The notes beneath the pieces are model-generated. The model saw only the letters and a program-made list of their open reading frames with translations, had not been told where the DNA came from and made no database searches. A stretch of 64,000 nucleotides of DNA, taken from positions 931,781 through 995,780 of the forward strand of contig NZ_SNYC01000005.1 of NCBI RefSeq assembly GCF_004362715.1, read 5' to 3'. The translations under genes and the position numbers were made by a program. The stretch comes from Pedobacter metabolipauper (GTDB lineage: Bacteria; Bacteroidota; Bacteroidia; Sphingobacteriales; Sphingobacteriaceae). Numbering within the stretch: the first letter of the stretch is position 1; each line of letters opens with the position of its first letter. Below are positions 1 to 10,229 of this stretch, one piece after another.

Positions 1-2
1 TC

Positions 3-107
3 CACATCTCATCCATCAAAGTGGAACTGGATGAAAACGGATCACTGTTTAAAGAAGATACGGTTAAGTTTACCAGTGAGCAGATGGATAAGTTTATTGC
101 GTTTTAA
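3..107 (+). CDS. C-terminal end of a truncated gene (partial)
   Basis: An open frame enters from the left edge and stops at TAA 105-107, giving about 34 residues with no start in the window. The tail has the shape ELDENGSLFKEDTVKF...MDKFIAF. An acidic DENG turn followed by a short amphipathic helix resembles the end of NAD(P)H-dependent FMN reductases, but this is only a weak impression. The stop overlaps the 3' end of the opposing gene by 14 bases, so the two genes converge. Confidence 0.5.
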   Translation, partial: HISSIKVELDENGSLFKEDTVKFTSEQMDKFIAF

Positions 108-552
108 AACTCATCCAGGTTTTTCCTTCATTACCAAAAACAAAATATCCGGGGTACAGCATTTCAGCAAGATCTTCCAGAGCCTCTACCGCTACAGCAG
201 CATCACCTGCTAAAAGAGCAGCGTCATCCCATAAGTAAACCCGGCTATATTCTACTGAAGGCCATTCCGGCCGGAGGAGTGACGGTACCACGCCCATAAG
301 CTGCAGCATACCCATATCTTCTTCCATATAGATAACCACCCTGGCATTCATCACGTCACTTTGTAAGATACCACCTGCATCATTAACCAATCCTTCCAGG
401 CTCCAGTCTAATGTGTTCTTAGTATCCAGACAGGCAACAGTAACCTTATCCATAAACTTGATCTTATGCTGAATTATATCTACCCGATCCTGAAGCATTT
501 CACGCTGTGCTTCGTCTTCCACCTTATTTATAACCGCATTTAAAAAAGACAT
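94..552 (-). CDS. Hypothetical protein, 152 aa
   Basis: I do not recognise this protein. It is soluble, acidic and has no signal peptide or membrane segment. The N-terminal 40 residues look helical (VEDEAQREMLQDRVDIIQHKIKF is amphipathic). The middle contains hydrophobic strands around ARVVIYMEEDMGMLQL, and an alanine-rich helix AGDAAVAVEALEDLAEML precedes a YPGYFVFGNEG turn. The ATG at 550-552 is the only plausible start. It converges with the truncated gene at the left edge and is divergent from the binding lipoprotein at 599, with a 46-base gap that must hold both promoters. No function is proposed. Confidence 0.7.
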   Translation of the reverse strand: MSFLNAVINKVEDEAQREMLQDRVDIIQHKIKFMDKVTVACLDTKNTLDWSLEGLVNDAGGILQSDVMNARVVIYMEEDMGMLQLMGVVPSLLRPEWPSVEYSRVYLWDDAALLAGDAAVAVEALEDLAEMLYPGYFVFGNEGKTWMSFKTQ

Positions 553-598
553 ATTGATTTATTTACTAATTTGGTGCAAAATTAGTATTCCTTAGCTG

Positions 599-2230
599 AT
601 GCATCGTATTATAATCAATATTTTTTGCGGCCTGCTGATCGCCCTTACTGTATCCTGCGGAAGTACTTCTTCAGACAACGGCAAGAAAGTGTTCAACATG
701 AACCTGAACGACAACCTGACCTCTCTGGATCCGGCTTTTGCACGCAATCAAAACGCAATGTGGATGATCAACCAGATCTTTAACGGCCTGGTACAAATTG
801 ACAGCGACCTGAATATTATGCCTTGTATTGCCAAAAGCTGGCAGAACTCTGCTGATGGGCTAACCTACACCTTTATTCTGCGCAACGATGTTTACTTTCA
901 CAACCACCCCCTCTTTAAAAACGGAAAAGGAAGAAAGGTTATCGCTGCTGATTTTGTATACAGCTTTTATCGTTTAATAGATCCAAAAGTAGCATCATCC
1001 GGGGGATGGATCTTTAGCGACAAAGCTACCGGCATCGAGAATTTCAAAGCGATTAACGACACCACATTCCAGGTGCACCTGATCAAACCTTTTCCTGCGT
1101 TTATGAAGCTGCTCACTACCCAATACTGTTCTGTGGTGCCTAAAGAGATTGTGGAACATTACGGCAAAGATTTCCGCAGCAATCCAATCGGCACCGGTCC
1201 GTTTAAATTTAAGCATTGGAAAGAAGATGAGATCCTGGTGTTGCTAAAAAATGAAAACTACTGGGAAAAGCAGGACAACCAGCGCCTGCCCTTTCTGGAT
1301 GCAGTTAAAGTGACATTCATCAGTGACAAGCAAAGTGCATTTATGAACTTCTTAAAAAAAGAACTCGATTTCTTTGACAAGGTTGATGGCAGTTACCGGG
1401 ATGATATTTTAACCAAGAGCGGAAAAATGACCACCAAATACAAGGGCAAGTTTAATATTCGCAAAAGCCCTTACCTGTGTACGGAATATGTTGGCATCAT
1501 GGTAGACAGCTCCAAAGCCATTGTAAAGAACTCACCGCTAAAATATAAAAAGGTAAGACAGGCAATCAACTACGCGATTGATAAGCCAAAGCTCATCAAA
1601 TACCTGAGAAACGGAGTAGGTATCCCTGCAACATCGGGCTTTATCCCGGAAGGTATGCCCGGGTATGACAGCAGTGCGGTAAAAGGCTATCACTATGATC
1701 CCAAAAAAGCTGCGCGCTTACTGGCAGAAGCCGGCTTTCCTAATGGAAAAGGAATGCCCATGGTTACACTGAGCACATCAACTACTTACAAAGATCTGAT
1801 TGAGTTTATACAGGGTGAACTTCATGCCATAGGCATGAATGTTAAGGTAGATGCCAGCCCGAGTGCGAGTTTACGCGACCTCATGTCTAAAAATGAAGTA
1901 AATTTCTTCAGGGGCTCCTGGATTGCCGATTATCCGGATGGAGAGAATTACATGGCCATGTTCTATTCGAAGAACAAAGTTCCTAATGGCCCGAATTATA
2001 CTGCCTACTTTAACAAAGACTTTGACCGGCTGTTTGAACAGAGTTATTTCATCAGCAATGATGAACAACGCTACCTGCTGTATCAGAAAATGGACCGGAT
2101 GGTTTTAGAATATGCGAACATTGTTCCTATTTTTTATGACCAGTCTATCGTTATGACCCAAAATAACATTAGCGGATATGCCATAAATGCGCAAAACCTG
2201 ATGATCCTTAAAACAGTTAAAAAGAAGTAG
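599..2230 (+). CDS. ABC transporter substrate-binding lipoprotein, family 5 (peptide/nickel type)
   Basis: The 543 residues match the extracytoplasmic solute-binding family 5 (OppA/DppA-like). The N-terminus is a lipoprotein signal with a hydrophobic core and lipobox LTVSC, so Cys20 should be acylated and the protein anchored in a membrane. Family hallmarks are visible: LDPAFARNQNAMWMINQIFNGL near the mature start, SADGLTYTFILRNDVYFH, the ADFVYSFYRLIDP segment, IGTGPFKFKHW and VRQAINYAIDK. The substrate is probably an oligopeptide. No permease or ATPase gene is adjacent, so it is either an orphan component or has a scavenging role. It ends just before a strong hairpin shared with the opposing receptor gene. 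Confidence 0.88.
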   Translation: MHRIIINIFCGLLIALTVSCGSTSSDNGKKVFNMNLNDNLTSLDPAFARNQNAMWMINQIFNGLVQIDSDLNIMPCIAKSWQNSADGLTYTFILRNDVYFHNHPLFKNGKGRKVIAADFVYSFYRLIDPKVASSGGWIFSDKATGIENFKAINDTTFQVHLIKPFPAFMKLLTTQYCSVVPKEIVEHYGKDFRSNPIGTGPFKFKHWKEDEILVLLKNENYWEKQDNQRLPFLDAVKVTFISDKQSAFMNFLKKELDFFDKVDGSYRDDILTKSGKMTTKYKGKFNIRKSPYLCTEYVGIMVDSSKAIVKNSPLKYKKVRQAINYAIDKPKLIKYLRNGVGIPATSGFIPEGMPGYDSSAVKGYHYDPKKAARLLAEAGFPNGKGMPMVTLSTSTTYKDLIEFIQGELHAIGMNVKVDASPSASLRDLMSKNEVNFFRGSWIADYPDGENYMAMFYSKNKVPNGPNYTAYFNKDFDRLFEQSYFISNDEQRYLLYQKMDRMVLEYANIVPIFYDQSIVMTQNNISGYAINAQNLMILKTVKKK

Positions 2231-2251
2231 TTCCGGCAGTACCGGAACTAC
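2227..2251. terminator. Hairpin terminator between convergent genes
   Basis: Perfect 10-bp arms, GTAGTTCCGG at 2227-2236 and CCGGAACTAC at 2242-2251, enclose a 5-base loop. Read on the minus strand the hairpin is followed by TTCTTTTTAA, a good U tract for ending the receptor transcript. The plus-strand side has only a weak T-rich tail. The left arm overlaps the stop codon of the binding lipoprotein gene. Confidence 0.75.
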
Positions 2252-2258
2252 AGGCTAT

Positions 2259-4673
2259 TTATTTCTGCTGCTGAACGCCACCACCCATTCCACCCTGGTC
2301 TTCTTTTTTCAAGTCGTCATTTTTGATTGTTTTCTTCTCTGTAAACTTCAGTTTACCAAATTTATAGCTGAAGTTTAATCCAAATGAGCGCAATGGGTAA
2401 TGAATATCTGTTCGCTGCACTGAGGTAGCTGTACTGTTATTCGTTTTGATGTTCAGATCCCTGCTGAACGGGTTCAATACATTCAAGCCAATGGTTGCCG
2501 TTTTATTGAATATTTCTTTTTTTACTGCTCCTCCATAAAAATACATGGCATCTGTTTTACCTTGGAATGTACGTTTTGGTGAGTTGATCACTCCCCAAAG
2601 TTCCGTATTCCACCCGCCAGAAAATGCATAGGCAGAACGTGCATAAATGGTATAATTTAACAATGTTCCGGTACTGATGTTATTGGCGGCGTTATTAACT
2701 TCATAAGTATTCAATCCAAAATTACTCATCAACGTCCATTTTGGTTTCGGATTGTATGATCCAAACAGATTGAATCCGTACGACTGGCTGGTGCCTACGT
2801 TGATATAGGTGGTGAGGTTTTTATTAACCCCATTTTCGGTAACCGGATTGATCGAACTTTCGATCACATCCTGTGTGCTTCTATAAAATACAGATGCATT
2901 GATCACCGATCCTTTAATGAACGTAGAATAGCCAAATTCGATATTATCGGTTAACTCGGGTGACAGTTTCGGATTACCCTCTAATGGGTTATAAATGTCA
3001 CTTTCATTCCTGAACGGGTTCAGATAAAATAAACTTGGGCGCTGTACCCTGCGGTTATAACTCAGCTTGATTGTAGTCATCCCTTTTAAGGTTTGCGAGA
3101 CGATCAAACTTGGGAATAGGTTAAAATAATCATTATTGAAGCCCTGGGTATTACCAGCCATTCCATCGATCATTGTATATTCTGCCCTTAGCCCTGCCTT
3201 TGCAGTGATCTTTGGTGTTAACTTAAAGCCTATAACCCCATATGCCGAAGCCACATTCTGATCGTAATCAAAGTCTTCGGCATTTAGATCGTAATCACTT
3301 ACAATGTTCCTTACTATCCCCTTTAACCCAGTTTCAAGCGTTGTTGTCTTACTAAACGGGTAGGTATAGTCTGCTTGCAGCGTGTACTCATTATTTTTTC
3401 CGGTATTGTCCCTAAACTGCACAATTTCGGGAACGCCGGCTGTTAAAAAGCGATTTGTAAATTCACTCTCGTTCCTGCCGGTAGACAGCTGTGCGGAAAT
3501 GCTGAATTCTTCTCCTTCTTTTTTGCTTGTTTTGCGGTAATCAACATTCCAGTCCATATTGTTAAAGCTCATGTCATTATCCCTAATGTTCTGAGAAAGG
3601 ACTTGGTTTACCAGGATGTCGTTAGTTCCGGGACCTCCGTTAGAGAACCGGTTTAACTTAACGGTTGAGCTGATGTTGTTATAACCATTGATGTCATAAT
3701 CCAAACCCACACTGCCATTGTATCCAACCCTGGACCAGTCTGAATATCCGTTTTGAGAAACCGTATTGGTAACCCCATTGATTACAGAGCTGTTAAACAG
3801 CACTACATTGGATTTTTGCGGATAGGCATGATTTACACCCAGGCTTGTGGTTACAGCCAAACGGCCTGTTTTAACATTAAAATTAAAAGCTCCATTATTG
3901 GACCGTGTTCCTGCTGTAGCATTGATGCTTCCGCTGGTTCCTTCTGCGGTCTTCTTTTTAGTGATGATGTTGATGATCCCGCCTGATCCTTCTGCATCGT
4001 ATTTTGCAGAAGGGCTGGTAATCACTTCTACACTTTTGATCTGCTCTGCAGGGATCATCTTTAACGCATCAGCCACGCTGTTTGCCATGGTACCAGATGG
4101 CTTGCCATTGATCAGTATCCGTACTGCACTTCCGCGAAGCTGAACGTTACCGTTCATGTCTACAGAAAGCATCGGTACTTTACGCATCACATCTGTTGCA
4201 TCGCCACCGGCGTTGGTTGCATCTGCTTCAGCGTTGTAAACCAGCTTATCTACTTTATTTTCAATCAAAGCCTGCGCACCAACAATGGCTACTTCTTTAA
4301 GCGTACTTTCTGTAGGACTAAGGTAAATGGTGCCGGCATTCAGATCTGGTTTCTCAGGAGTAGTTTTCACTGATATGATCCTTGATTTGTATCCCATAAA
4401 CCCAATAGACATCTTGTACTGATCAGGTGTAACATTCTGCAAGGATACTTTTCCTCTTTCGTCAGATACTGCCCCGTTAACTGATTTGTTGTCTTTTTCT
4501 TTTAATAAAGAGACACTGGCGTAATCAATCGGTTTTTTAGTTAAAGAGTCTAAGATCACTGCGGTGATCCTACCTGTTACTTTTGGTTTTTGCACTGCGC
4601 CCCCTAAAGGGAATTGTGCCTGCGCACTAAATACGAACCCAAAAGCCAATATAAATAGTATAGTTTTTTTCAT
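2259..4673 (-). CDS. TonB-dependent receptor-like outer-membrane beta-barrel protein
   Basis: The 804 residues start with a signal peptide (MKKTILFILAFGFVFSAQA). A CarboxypepD_reg-like domain follows at about 30-115 (ITAVILDSLTKKPIDYASVSL), then a plug domain at about 120-235 (DVMRKVPMLSVDMNGNVQLRG, IEVITSPSAKYDAEGSGGIINIITKK) and a beta-barrel at about 380-785 of the outer-membrane beta-barrel family 3 type. The C-terminus carries a glycine/glutamine-rich tail after the last strand, which is unusual for a barrel. The likely role is outer-membrane uptake or an associated function, with unknown substrate. The 409-base upstream region holds a 16-bp palindrome and five phased 11-bp repeats, so expression is probably regulated. 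Confidence 0.9.
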   Translation of the reverse strand: MKKTILFILAFGFVFSAQAQFPLGGAVQKPKVTGRITAVILDSLTKKPIDYASVSLLKEKDNKSVNGAVSDERGKVSLQNVTPDQYKMSIGFMGYKSRIISVKTTPEKPDLNAGTIYLSPTESTLKEVAIVGAQALIENKVDKLVYNAEADATNAGGDATDVMRKVPMLSVDMNGNVQLRGSAVRILINGKPSGTMANSVADALKMIPAEQIKSVEVITSPSAKYDAEGSGGIINIITKKKTAEGTSGSINATAGTRSNNGAFNFNVKTGRLAVTTSLGVNHAYPQKSNVVLFNSSVINGVTNTVSQNGYSDWSRVGYNGSVGLDYDINGYNNISSTVKLNRFSNGGPGTNDILVNQVLSQNIRDNDMSFNNMDWNVDYRKTSKKEGEEFSISAQLSTGRNESEFTNRFLTAGVPEIVQFRDNTGKNNEYTLQADYTYPFSKTTTLETGLKGIVRNIVSDYDLNAEDFDYDQNVASAYGVIGFKLTPKITAKAGLRAEYTMIDGMAGNTQGFNNDYFNLFPSLIVSQTLKGMTTIKLSYNRRVQRPSLFYLNPFRNESDIYNPLEGNPKLSPELTDNIEFGYSTFIKGSVINASVFYRSTQDVIESSINPVTENGVNKNLTTYINVGTSQSYGFNLFGSYNPKPKWTLMSNFGLNTYEVNNAANNISTGTLLNYTIYARSAYAFSGGWNTELWGVINSPKRTFQGKTDAMYFYGGAVKKEIFNKTATIGLNVLNPFSRDLNIKTNNSTATSVQRTDIHYPLRSFGLNFSYKFGKLKFTEKKTIKNDDLKKEDQGGMGGGVQQQK

Positions 4674-4809
4674 ATAATTTGTATTTCTTCCATTAGTCTA
4701 CGCAAGGTATATTTTGTTACAGCCTGGAACTATAGAATGATGACCACCTGCGAACAAGAGTCGGTGAAACGCGTCTTTTTATCGGTTAAATTATATAGCC
4801 ACCGGATAC

Positions 4810-4825
4810 AATACGTAAACGTATT
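4810..4825. promoter_or_regulatory. Perfect palindrome, candidate operator
   Basis: AATACGT and ACGTATT are perfect 7-bp arms separated by AA. The site lies about 140 bases upstream of the receptor start on the minus strand. A dimeric regulator could bind here; no regulator gene is adjacent. Confidence 0.35.
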
Positions 4826-4918
4826 CCAGTATAGGACAGCATGCATAGTCAATTCAAAATTAATTAGGCAAAAGGTATAGCCTATTTAGGATAAGACATG
4901 ACATTGGTAAGCCAATTC

Positions 4919-4973
4919 CTTTTGCTTTTCTTTTGCTACCCTTTTGCTATTGTTTTGGTATCCTTTTGCTCAG
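4919..4973. repeat. Five direct repeats with exact 11-bp period (CTTTTGCT units)
   Basis: CTTTTGCT starts at 4919, 4930, 4941 and 4963, and a diverged copy GTTTTGGT starts at 4952. The period is exactly 11 bp over five units, so every copy faces the same side of the helix. The three linker bases vary. This fits a row of protein-binding sites or a small minisatellite upstream of the receptor promoter. Confidence 0.8.
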
Positions 4974-5032
4974 AGCAATAGAACAGCAGTTTAAAGGCAA
5001 AATTATAGCACACAGACAGCAAAGTTATTTAC

Positions 5033-5071
5033 AGTACCTGACCGTAACTTAGCAGTACGCGATCAGGTACT
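5033..5071. terminator. Inverted repeat downstream of leuS, possible terminator
   Basis: AGTACCTGA (5033-5041) and TCAGGTACT (5063-5071) are perfect 9-bp arms with a 21-base loop, 12 bases beyond the leuS stop. The minus-strand tail is not U-rich, whereas TTTATTTT follows on the plus strand, so terminator activity for leuS is uncertain. Confidence 0.4.
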
Positions 5072-5082
5072 TTATTTTAAAT

Positions 5083-7881
5083 TTAAAGTACGATGTTAAC
5101 AATACGTCCTTTTACTACGATCACTTTCTTTGGCGTTTTACCATCCAGGTATTTTTGAACCTGCTCATCAGCCATTACTGCATCTTCAATTGCTTTAACG
5201 TCCAGTGACAGGCTTAAGTTTAAATTTAAGCGTGTTTTACCATTTACAGAGATTGGGTAACTAAACTCATCTTCTACTAAATAGGCCGGGTTAAACTCGG
5301 GGTATTTAGCATAAGACAAGCTTCCTTCTTCATGCCCAAGCTGCGCCCATAGTTCCTCACAAATGTGCGGTGCATAGGAAGAAAGTACAACTACCAAATC
5401 TTCCAATACCTGCCTGTTCTTACATTTCAGATCGGTAAGCTCATTAACCGCGATCATGAAGCTCGATACAGAAGTATTGAATGAAAAGCGGTCAATATCG
5501 TCCTGAACTTTTTTAATGATCTTATGCAGTGCCTTTAATTCTGCTTTTGAAGGAACAGAATCACTGACATTAAATACCCATGTATCGTTATGGAACAACC
5601 TCCAGAACTTACGAAGGAATTTAAATACACCTTCAATGCCGTTTGTATTCCAAGGCTTACTTTGTTCCAGCGGTCCTAAGAACATTTCATACATGCGCAG
5701 CGTATCTGCACCGTAGTTTTCGATCAGTATATCCGGGTTTACAACGTTAAACTTAGATTTAGACATTTTCTCTACCTCGACACCACAAATGTATTTGCCG
5801 TTCTCCAGGATAAATTCGGCATCTGCAAATTCTGGTCTGAATAGCTTGAACTTTGCAATATCCAGGACCTCATTTTCAACAATATTTACATCAACATGCA
5901 ATGCTGAAGTTTTATAATCTTTCTTTAAGCCCTGAGACACCAAAGTGTTGGTACCTTTTCCATTTTCGTCAACCACACGGTAAACAAAGTTACTCCTGCC
6001 CTGGATCATTCCCTGGTTAATCAGCTTTTTGAACGGTTCTTCTTCCTGCACATAACCCAGATCTTTTAAGAACTTGTTCCAGAAACGGCTGTACAGCAAA
6101 TGTCCGGTTGCATGTTCTGAGCCACCAATGTACAGATCTACATCTTTCCAATATTCAATGGCTTCTTTAGAAGCAAAACTGCCATCGTTCTGCGCATCCA
6201 TATAGCGGTACCAATACCAGCTAGATCCTGCCCAGCCCGGCATGGTGCTCAGTTCATATTCATACTGATCTTCATAACTCCAGTCTTCAGCCCTGCCCAA
6301 TGGCGGCTCGCCGGTTTCTGTAGGCAAATATTTATCAATTTCAGGAAGCATTAAGGGAAGCTCCTCTTCTTTGATCAGGTATGGAAGTCCGTTCTTAAAA
6401 TAAACCGGGATGGGTTCTCCCCAATAACGCTGGCGGCCAAAAATGGCATCACGCATGCGGTAATTGATCTTTGCCTTACCCGCTCCTTTTTCTGCAAGCC
6501 AATTGTTTAATGTGGGGATAGCCTCTGCATAGGTCATTCCGTTAATAAATCCGGAATTAATGTAGGTACCTTCCTTAGTGGCATCAGCCTGAACATCTAT
6601 TTCTTTTTGCGCATCAAGGATCTGTACAATTGGCAAGTTGAAGTGCTTTGCAAATAACCAGTCGCGCTGGTCACCGCTTGGTACGCCCATTACCGCACCA
6701 GTTCCATATCCGGCAAGCACATAGTCTGCAATCCACAGCTGAACACGTTCACCACTAACCGGGTTAATGACATAGCTACCGGTAAAGGCACCCGAAACTG
6801 TTTTTGTATCCGCCATGCGGTCCAGCTCAGATTTCTTCTTTGTCTGCGTAATGTAGGTCTCTACTGATTCCTTTTGAGCAGGCGTGGTCAACACCGAAAC
6901 CATTTCATGCTCTGGAGCAAGCACCAGGTAAGAAACGCCAAATATGGTGTCTACCCTTGTGGTAAATACTTCAATGTAGTTGTCAAACGATGCCGGTGCA
7001 TTCTCTATCGGGAACCGTACGCTCGCGCCTACACTCTTACCAATCCAGTTGCGCTGCATTTCTTTAACTGGCTCTGGCCAGTCTATCGTATTTAAGCCTT
7101 GCAGTAAACGCTCAGCATAAGCAGAGATGCGCATGCTCCACTGCATCATTTTCTTCTGCTCAACGGGATGACCGCCACGCTCAGAATATCCATCCTTTAC
7201 CTCATCGTTGGCAAGTACAGTTCCGAGTGCAGGGCACCAGTTCACCGTGCTTTCCCTCAAATAGGTTAGGCGGTATTTTAACAGTTCTTCCTGTTTTTCT
7301 TCCGGGGTCATGGTAGCCCAGTCTGACGGCATGAAAGACTTAATATCTTCATCACATACCGCCTTAACATCGGCACTGCCCGAGGCATTAAATTTCTCAA
7401 TTAAGGTGGTGATGTCTTCTGCGCGGTCATTTTCCAGGTTGTACCAGGAATTGAACAGCTGCATAAAGATCCATTGGGTCCATTTATAATAAGAAGGATC
7501 ACTGGTGCGGACTTCCCTGCTCCAGTCAAATGAAAACCCGATCTTATCCAGCTGGCGTCTGTAGGTATTGATATTGGTTTCTGTAGTTAATGCCGGGTGC
7601 TGACCGGTTTGTATCGCATACTGCTCTGCTGGCAGTCCAAAGGAATCGTATCCCATTGGATGCAGTACATTAAAACCCTTTAACCTTTTGTATCTTGAAA
7701 ATATATCAGAAGCGATGTAACCCAGCGGATGACCCACATGCAAGCCTGCCCCGGATGGGTAAGGGAACATGTCCAGCACATAAAACTTAGGTTTTGAGGT
7801 ATCTGTATCGGCTTTAAACGTTTGGTTTTGAGCCCAAATTTTCTGCCACTTTTGTTCTATTTCTTTAAATTGGTAATCCAT
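5083..7881 (-). CDS. leuS: Leucyl-tRNA synthetase
   Basis: Class I aminoacyl-tRNA synthetase that charges tRNA-Leu with leucine in the cytoplasm. The HIGH-type motif is present as HVGHPLGY near residue 48, preceded by YPSGAGL. The CP1 editing domain follows ([19 protein letters not shown]), and the second catalytic motif is EKMSKSKFN, then the anticodon-binding region and C-terminal domain. The length of 932 residues is normal for Bacteroidota. A run of about 50 residues before [16 protein letters not shown] is an insertion seen in this phylum. The start at [13 protein letters not shown] matches the conserved N-terminus. It stands alone, with a ClC channel upstream on the same strand. Confidence 0.98.
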   Translation of the reverse strand: MDYQFKEIEQKWQKIWAQNQTFKADTDTSKPKFYVLDMFPYPSGAGLHVGHPLGYIASDIFSRYKRLKGFNVLHPMGYDSFGLPAEQYAIQTGQHPALTTETNINTYRRQLDKIGFSFDWSREVRTSDPSYYKWTQWIFMQLFNSWYNLENDRAEDITTLIEKFNASGSADVKAVCDEDIKSFMPSDWATMTPEEKQEELLKYRLTYLRESTVNWCPALGTVLANDEVKDGYSERGGHPVEQKKMMQWSMRISAYAERLLQGLNTIDWPEPVKEMQRNWIGKSVGASVRFPIENAPASFDNYIEVFTTRVDTIFGVSYLVLAPEHEMVSVLTTPAQKESVETYITQTKKKSELDRMADTKTVSGAFTGSYVINPVSGERVQLWIADYVLAGYGTGAVMGVPSGDQRDWLFAKHFNLPIVQILDAQKEIDVQADATKEGTYINSGFINGMTYAEAIPTLNNWLAEKGAGKAKINYRMRDAIFGRQRYWGEPIPVYFKNGLPYLIKEEELPLMLPEIDKYLPTETGEPPLGRAEDWSYEDQYEYELSTMPGWAGSSWYWYRYMDAQNDGSFASKEAIEYWKDVDLYIGGSEHATGHLLYSRFWNKFLKDLGYVQEEEPFKKLINQGMIQGRSNFVYRVVDENGKGTNTLVSQGLKKDYKTSALHVDVNIVENEVLDIAKFKLFRPEFADAEFILENGKYICGVEVEKMSKSKFNVVNPDILIENYGADTLRMYEMFLGPLEQSKPWNTNGIEGVFKFLRKFWRLFHNDTWVFNVSDSVPSKAELKALHKIIKKVQDDIDRFSFNTSVSSFMIAVNELTDLKCKNRQVLEDLVVVLSSYAPHICEELWAQLGHEEGSLSYAKYPEFNPAYLVEDEFSYPISVNGKTRLNLNLSLSLDVKAIEDAVMADEQVQKYLDGKTPKKVIVVKGRIVNIVL

Positions 7882-7929
7882 TACAACATTTCCTTTATAT
7901 AGGGGGCGAAAATAACTAAATAAAGGCTG

Positions 7930-9165
7930 TTATAGAAACTGTTTGATTAAAAAGTGCTTAGGGGTTTTATTTTCTGCCGGATTATAGATGTTATGTGAGC
8001 CGGAAATGAGGTAAGACACGGTACAGGCAACAATCACATAAATACCACAAGAAATGCCAAATAGCTCCAATGCCATTACGCAGCAGGCTACCGGTGTTTT
8101 AGATGCCCCGGCAAAAACGGCTACAAAGCCCATTCCGGCAAGCAGGCTGATGGGTAATGGAAGCCAGATAGATAAGGCACTGCCCAGCGTTGCCCCGATA
8201 AAAAACAATGGCGTTACCTCTCCGCCTTTAAAGCCCGCACCAATTGTCACTGCGGTTAACAGCATCTTTAAAGCAAAGTCCTCAGGCGCAGAATAATGCA
8301 GAAAAGAATCGACGATTACAGGAATTCCCAGTCCGATGTATTTATAGGTGCCCAATAGCATCACCAGGACAACAACCAGCATGCCACCTGCAAATGGCCT
8401 GAGGGGCGCGTACTTTATCGCTTTAAACACTTTGCCAAACAGATGGGTAAACTGCACAAATGCAACTGCAGCCAGTCCGAAGGCAATCCCGGCCAATACA
8501 GATATGCCTATCCCCTGAAACGAGATTACCGGGATCTCCGTAATCGCATAATGGGTATGGCCAACGCCCCACAGTTCAGTCACGCCTGCTGCGATAAAAG
8601 CAGCCGCAATTGCAGGAACAATTGCTTTGTATAGGATCCTGCCCATCAGCAAAACCTCAAGCCCAAAGATCGCACCTGCCACAGGCGTACCAAATACAGA
8701 TGCAAAGCCAGCGCTTAAACCGGCAATCAATAGGATGGTGCGTTCTTGTTTAGTCAGTTTAAAAGGCCTGTGCAGTTGATCTGCTGCTGCAGCAGACATC
8801 TGCAGCGCTGTTCCTTCCCGACCGGCCGAGCCTCCGAATAAATGGGTAATGATCGTTCCCAGTAACACCAGCGGTGCCATTTTAAATGGGATCACGTTAC
8901 CGGGATTGTGAATGGTATCCAGCACAAGGTTATTGCCGCGCTCCACGTCATTACCCAAATAATGATACAAAAGCCCGGTAAGCAAACCAGCTACAGGCAA
9001 TAAATAAATGATGCGGATGTGTGCCTCCCTGAATGTGGTTGCCCAATTTAGTGCCGTTAAAAAAATGGCTGATAACGTGCCCGCAGCAATACCCACAATA
9101 AGCAACAGCAAGATCCATTTTAAGAAAATGAAAATATACGCGTTATAATTTATTTTTTCAGACAT
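7930..9165 (-). CDS. Voltage-gated (ClC-type) chloride channel/transporter
   Basis: The 411-residue membrane protein has about ten hydrophobic segments typical of the ClC fold. Selectivity motifs are recognisable: GGSAGREGTALQ (gating glutamate in GREG, with Thr where Pro is usual), FGTPVAGAIFGLE, and GFKGGEVTPLFFIGATLG near the C-terminus. No CBS domain is attached. It should carry chloride or another anion across the inner membrane, as a channel or an H+ antiporter; the sequence alone does not settle which. It is 48 bases upstream of leuS on the same strand and may be co-transcribed with it. Confidence 0.92.
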   Translation of the reverse strand: MSEKINYNAYIFIFLKWILLLLIVGIAAGTLSAIFLTALNWATTFREAHIRIIYLLPVAGLLTGLLYHYLGNDVERGNNLVLDTIHNPGNVIPFKMAPLVLLGTIITHLFGGSAGREGTALQMSAAAADQLHRPFKLTKQERTILLIAGLSAGFASVFGTPVAGAIFGLEVLLMGRILYKAIVPAIAAAFIAAGVTELWGVGHTHYAITEIPVISFQGIGISVLAGIAFGLAAVAFVQFTHLFGKVFKAIKYAPLRPFAGGMLVVVLVMLLGTYKYIGLGIPVIVDSFLHYSAPEDFALKMLLTAVTIGAGFKGGEVTPLFFIGATLGSALSIWLPLPISLLAGMGFVAVFAGASKTPVACCVMALELFGISCGIYVIVACTVSYLISGSHNIYNPAENKTPKHFLIKQFL

Positions 9166-9350
9166 AAATACCTTCCAAAACTATAGAAAACTAAGCAGGT
9201 TTTCATGCAGAAATCCTTAATTTTAAGTCGCCCAAACTAATTTTCTCTAAATTTCGTTATATGGTTTTACTGCGATTAACCGATAAAAGGCATATAATTT
9301 AAATTTGTTGGGTATATTTTTTTATTTTCGCAAAACATAAAGATAAATAC

Positions 9351-10229
9351 ATGGAAGAATTTGAAGTGAGCGATGCTTCTAAAAAGACTAAAACCATTTA
9401 TATTTCTACAATCTTCAGTATTGCATTGGTTTTACTAATGCTGGGCATGCTGGGGTTGATACTTGTTCATGCAAAGAACCTTTCCAACTACGTGAAAGAA
9501 AATATTGTGTTGAATATCATTGTAGATGAGGGCGCAAAAGAAACCGATGTATTGCAGTTCCAAAAAGAACTGAATGCCAATCCTGCAATCAAACAAACCC
9601 AATATGTAAATAAGGAGATGGCAGCAAGAAACCTAACCAAAGACCTTGGTGAAGATTTTGTTAACTTTTTAGGATACAACCCGCTGCTTTCTACTGTTGA
9701 TGTGTACTTGAAGGCAGATTATGCGAACAATAAAGGTATTGAAGATCTAAAAACCAGCATCGCCAAAAACCCAGTGGTTAAAGAGGTAATCTATCAAAGT
9801 TCACTGATCGATATGGTGAATAAAAATATCAATACCATTGGCCTGATCATTTTAGGCTTTGCTGCCATCTTACTGATCATCTCTGTGGCACTTATCAACA
9901 ATACGATCAGGCTGGCCATTTATTCTCAGCGTTTCCTGATCAAAAGCATGCAGCTTGTTGGTGCTACACGCAACTTTATCCGCAAGCCATTTATCCTGCT
10001 TGCCGCTTTACACGGACTTATTGCAGCATTTATTGCCATTTTAATATTATTGGGTCTTTTATATTATGCCCAGAAAGAAATTCCTGAGATTGTGATCTTA
10101 AGGAACTATACTGAATTTGGTATCGTTCTACTTGGTTTAGTGGGTATCGGCATCTTTATTACTGCCATCAGTACCTCATTTGCAGTGAGCAAATATTTAC
10201 GTTTAAAAATTTACGACCTTTACAGATAA
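9351..10229 (+). CDS. ftsX: Cell division ABC transporter permease FtsX
   Basis: The 292 residues have the FtsX layout: a cytoplasmic N-terminus, TM1 (IFSIALVLLMLGMLGLILVHA), an extracellular domain at about 50-165 and three C-terminal TM segments with the SMQLVGATRNFIRKPF coupling segment. FtsX pairs with the ATPase FtsE to control peptidoglycan hydrolases at the septum; ftsE is not in this window. The stop overlaps the ATG of the next gene (TAATG), suggesting coupled translation. A TATTTTCG element close to the -7 consensus lies upstream at about 9327. Confidence 0.95.
   Translation: MEEFEVSDASKKTKTIYISTIFSIALVLLMLGMLGLILVHAKNLSNYVKENIVLNIIVDEGAKETDVLQFQKELNANPAIKQTQYVNKEMAARNLTKDLGEDFVNFLGYNPLLSTVDVYLKADYANNKGIEDLKTSIAKNPVVKEVIYQSSLIDMVNKNINTIGLIILGFAAILLIISVALINNTIRLAIYSQRFLIKSMQLVGATRNFIRKPFILLAALHGLIAAFIAILILLGLLYYAQKEIPEIVILRNYTEFGIVLLGLVGIGIFITAISTSFAVSKYLRLKIYDLYR

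Larger units (their letters stand above)
4674..5082. other. Long intergenic region with several DNA repeats
   Basis: No gene is seen in these 409 bases between leuS and the receptor gene. The region holds the 16-bp palindrome at 4810-4825, an inverted repeat TAGGC (4865-4869)/GCCTA (4880-4884) with a 10-base spacer, the 11-bp repeat array at 4919-4973, and a 9-bp inverted repeat at 5033-5071. All lie downstream of leuS and upstream of the receptor, so they most likely act on the receptor. Confidence 0.6.
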
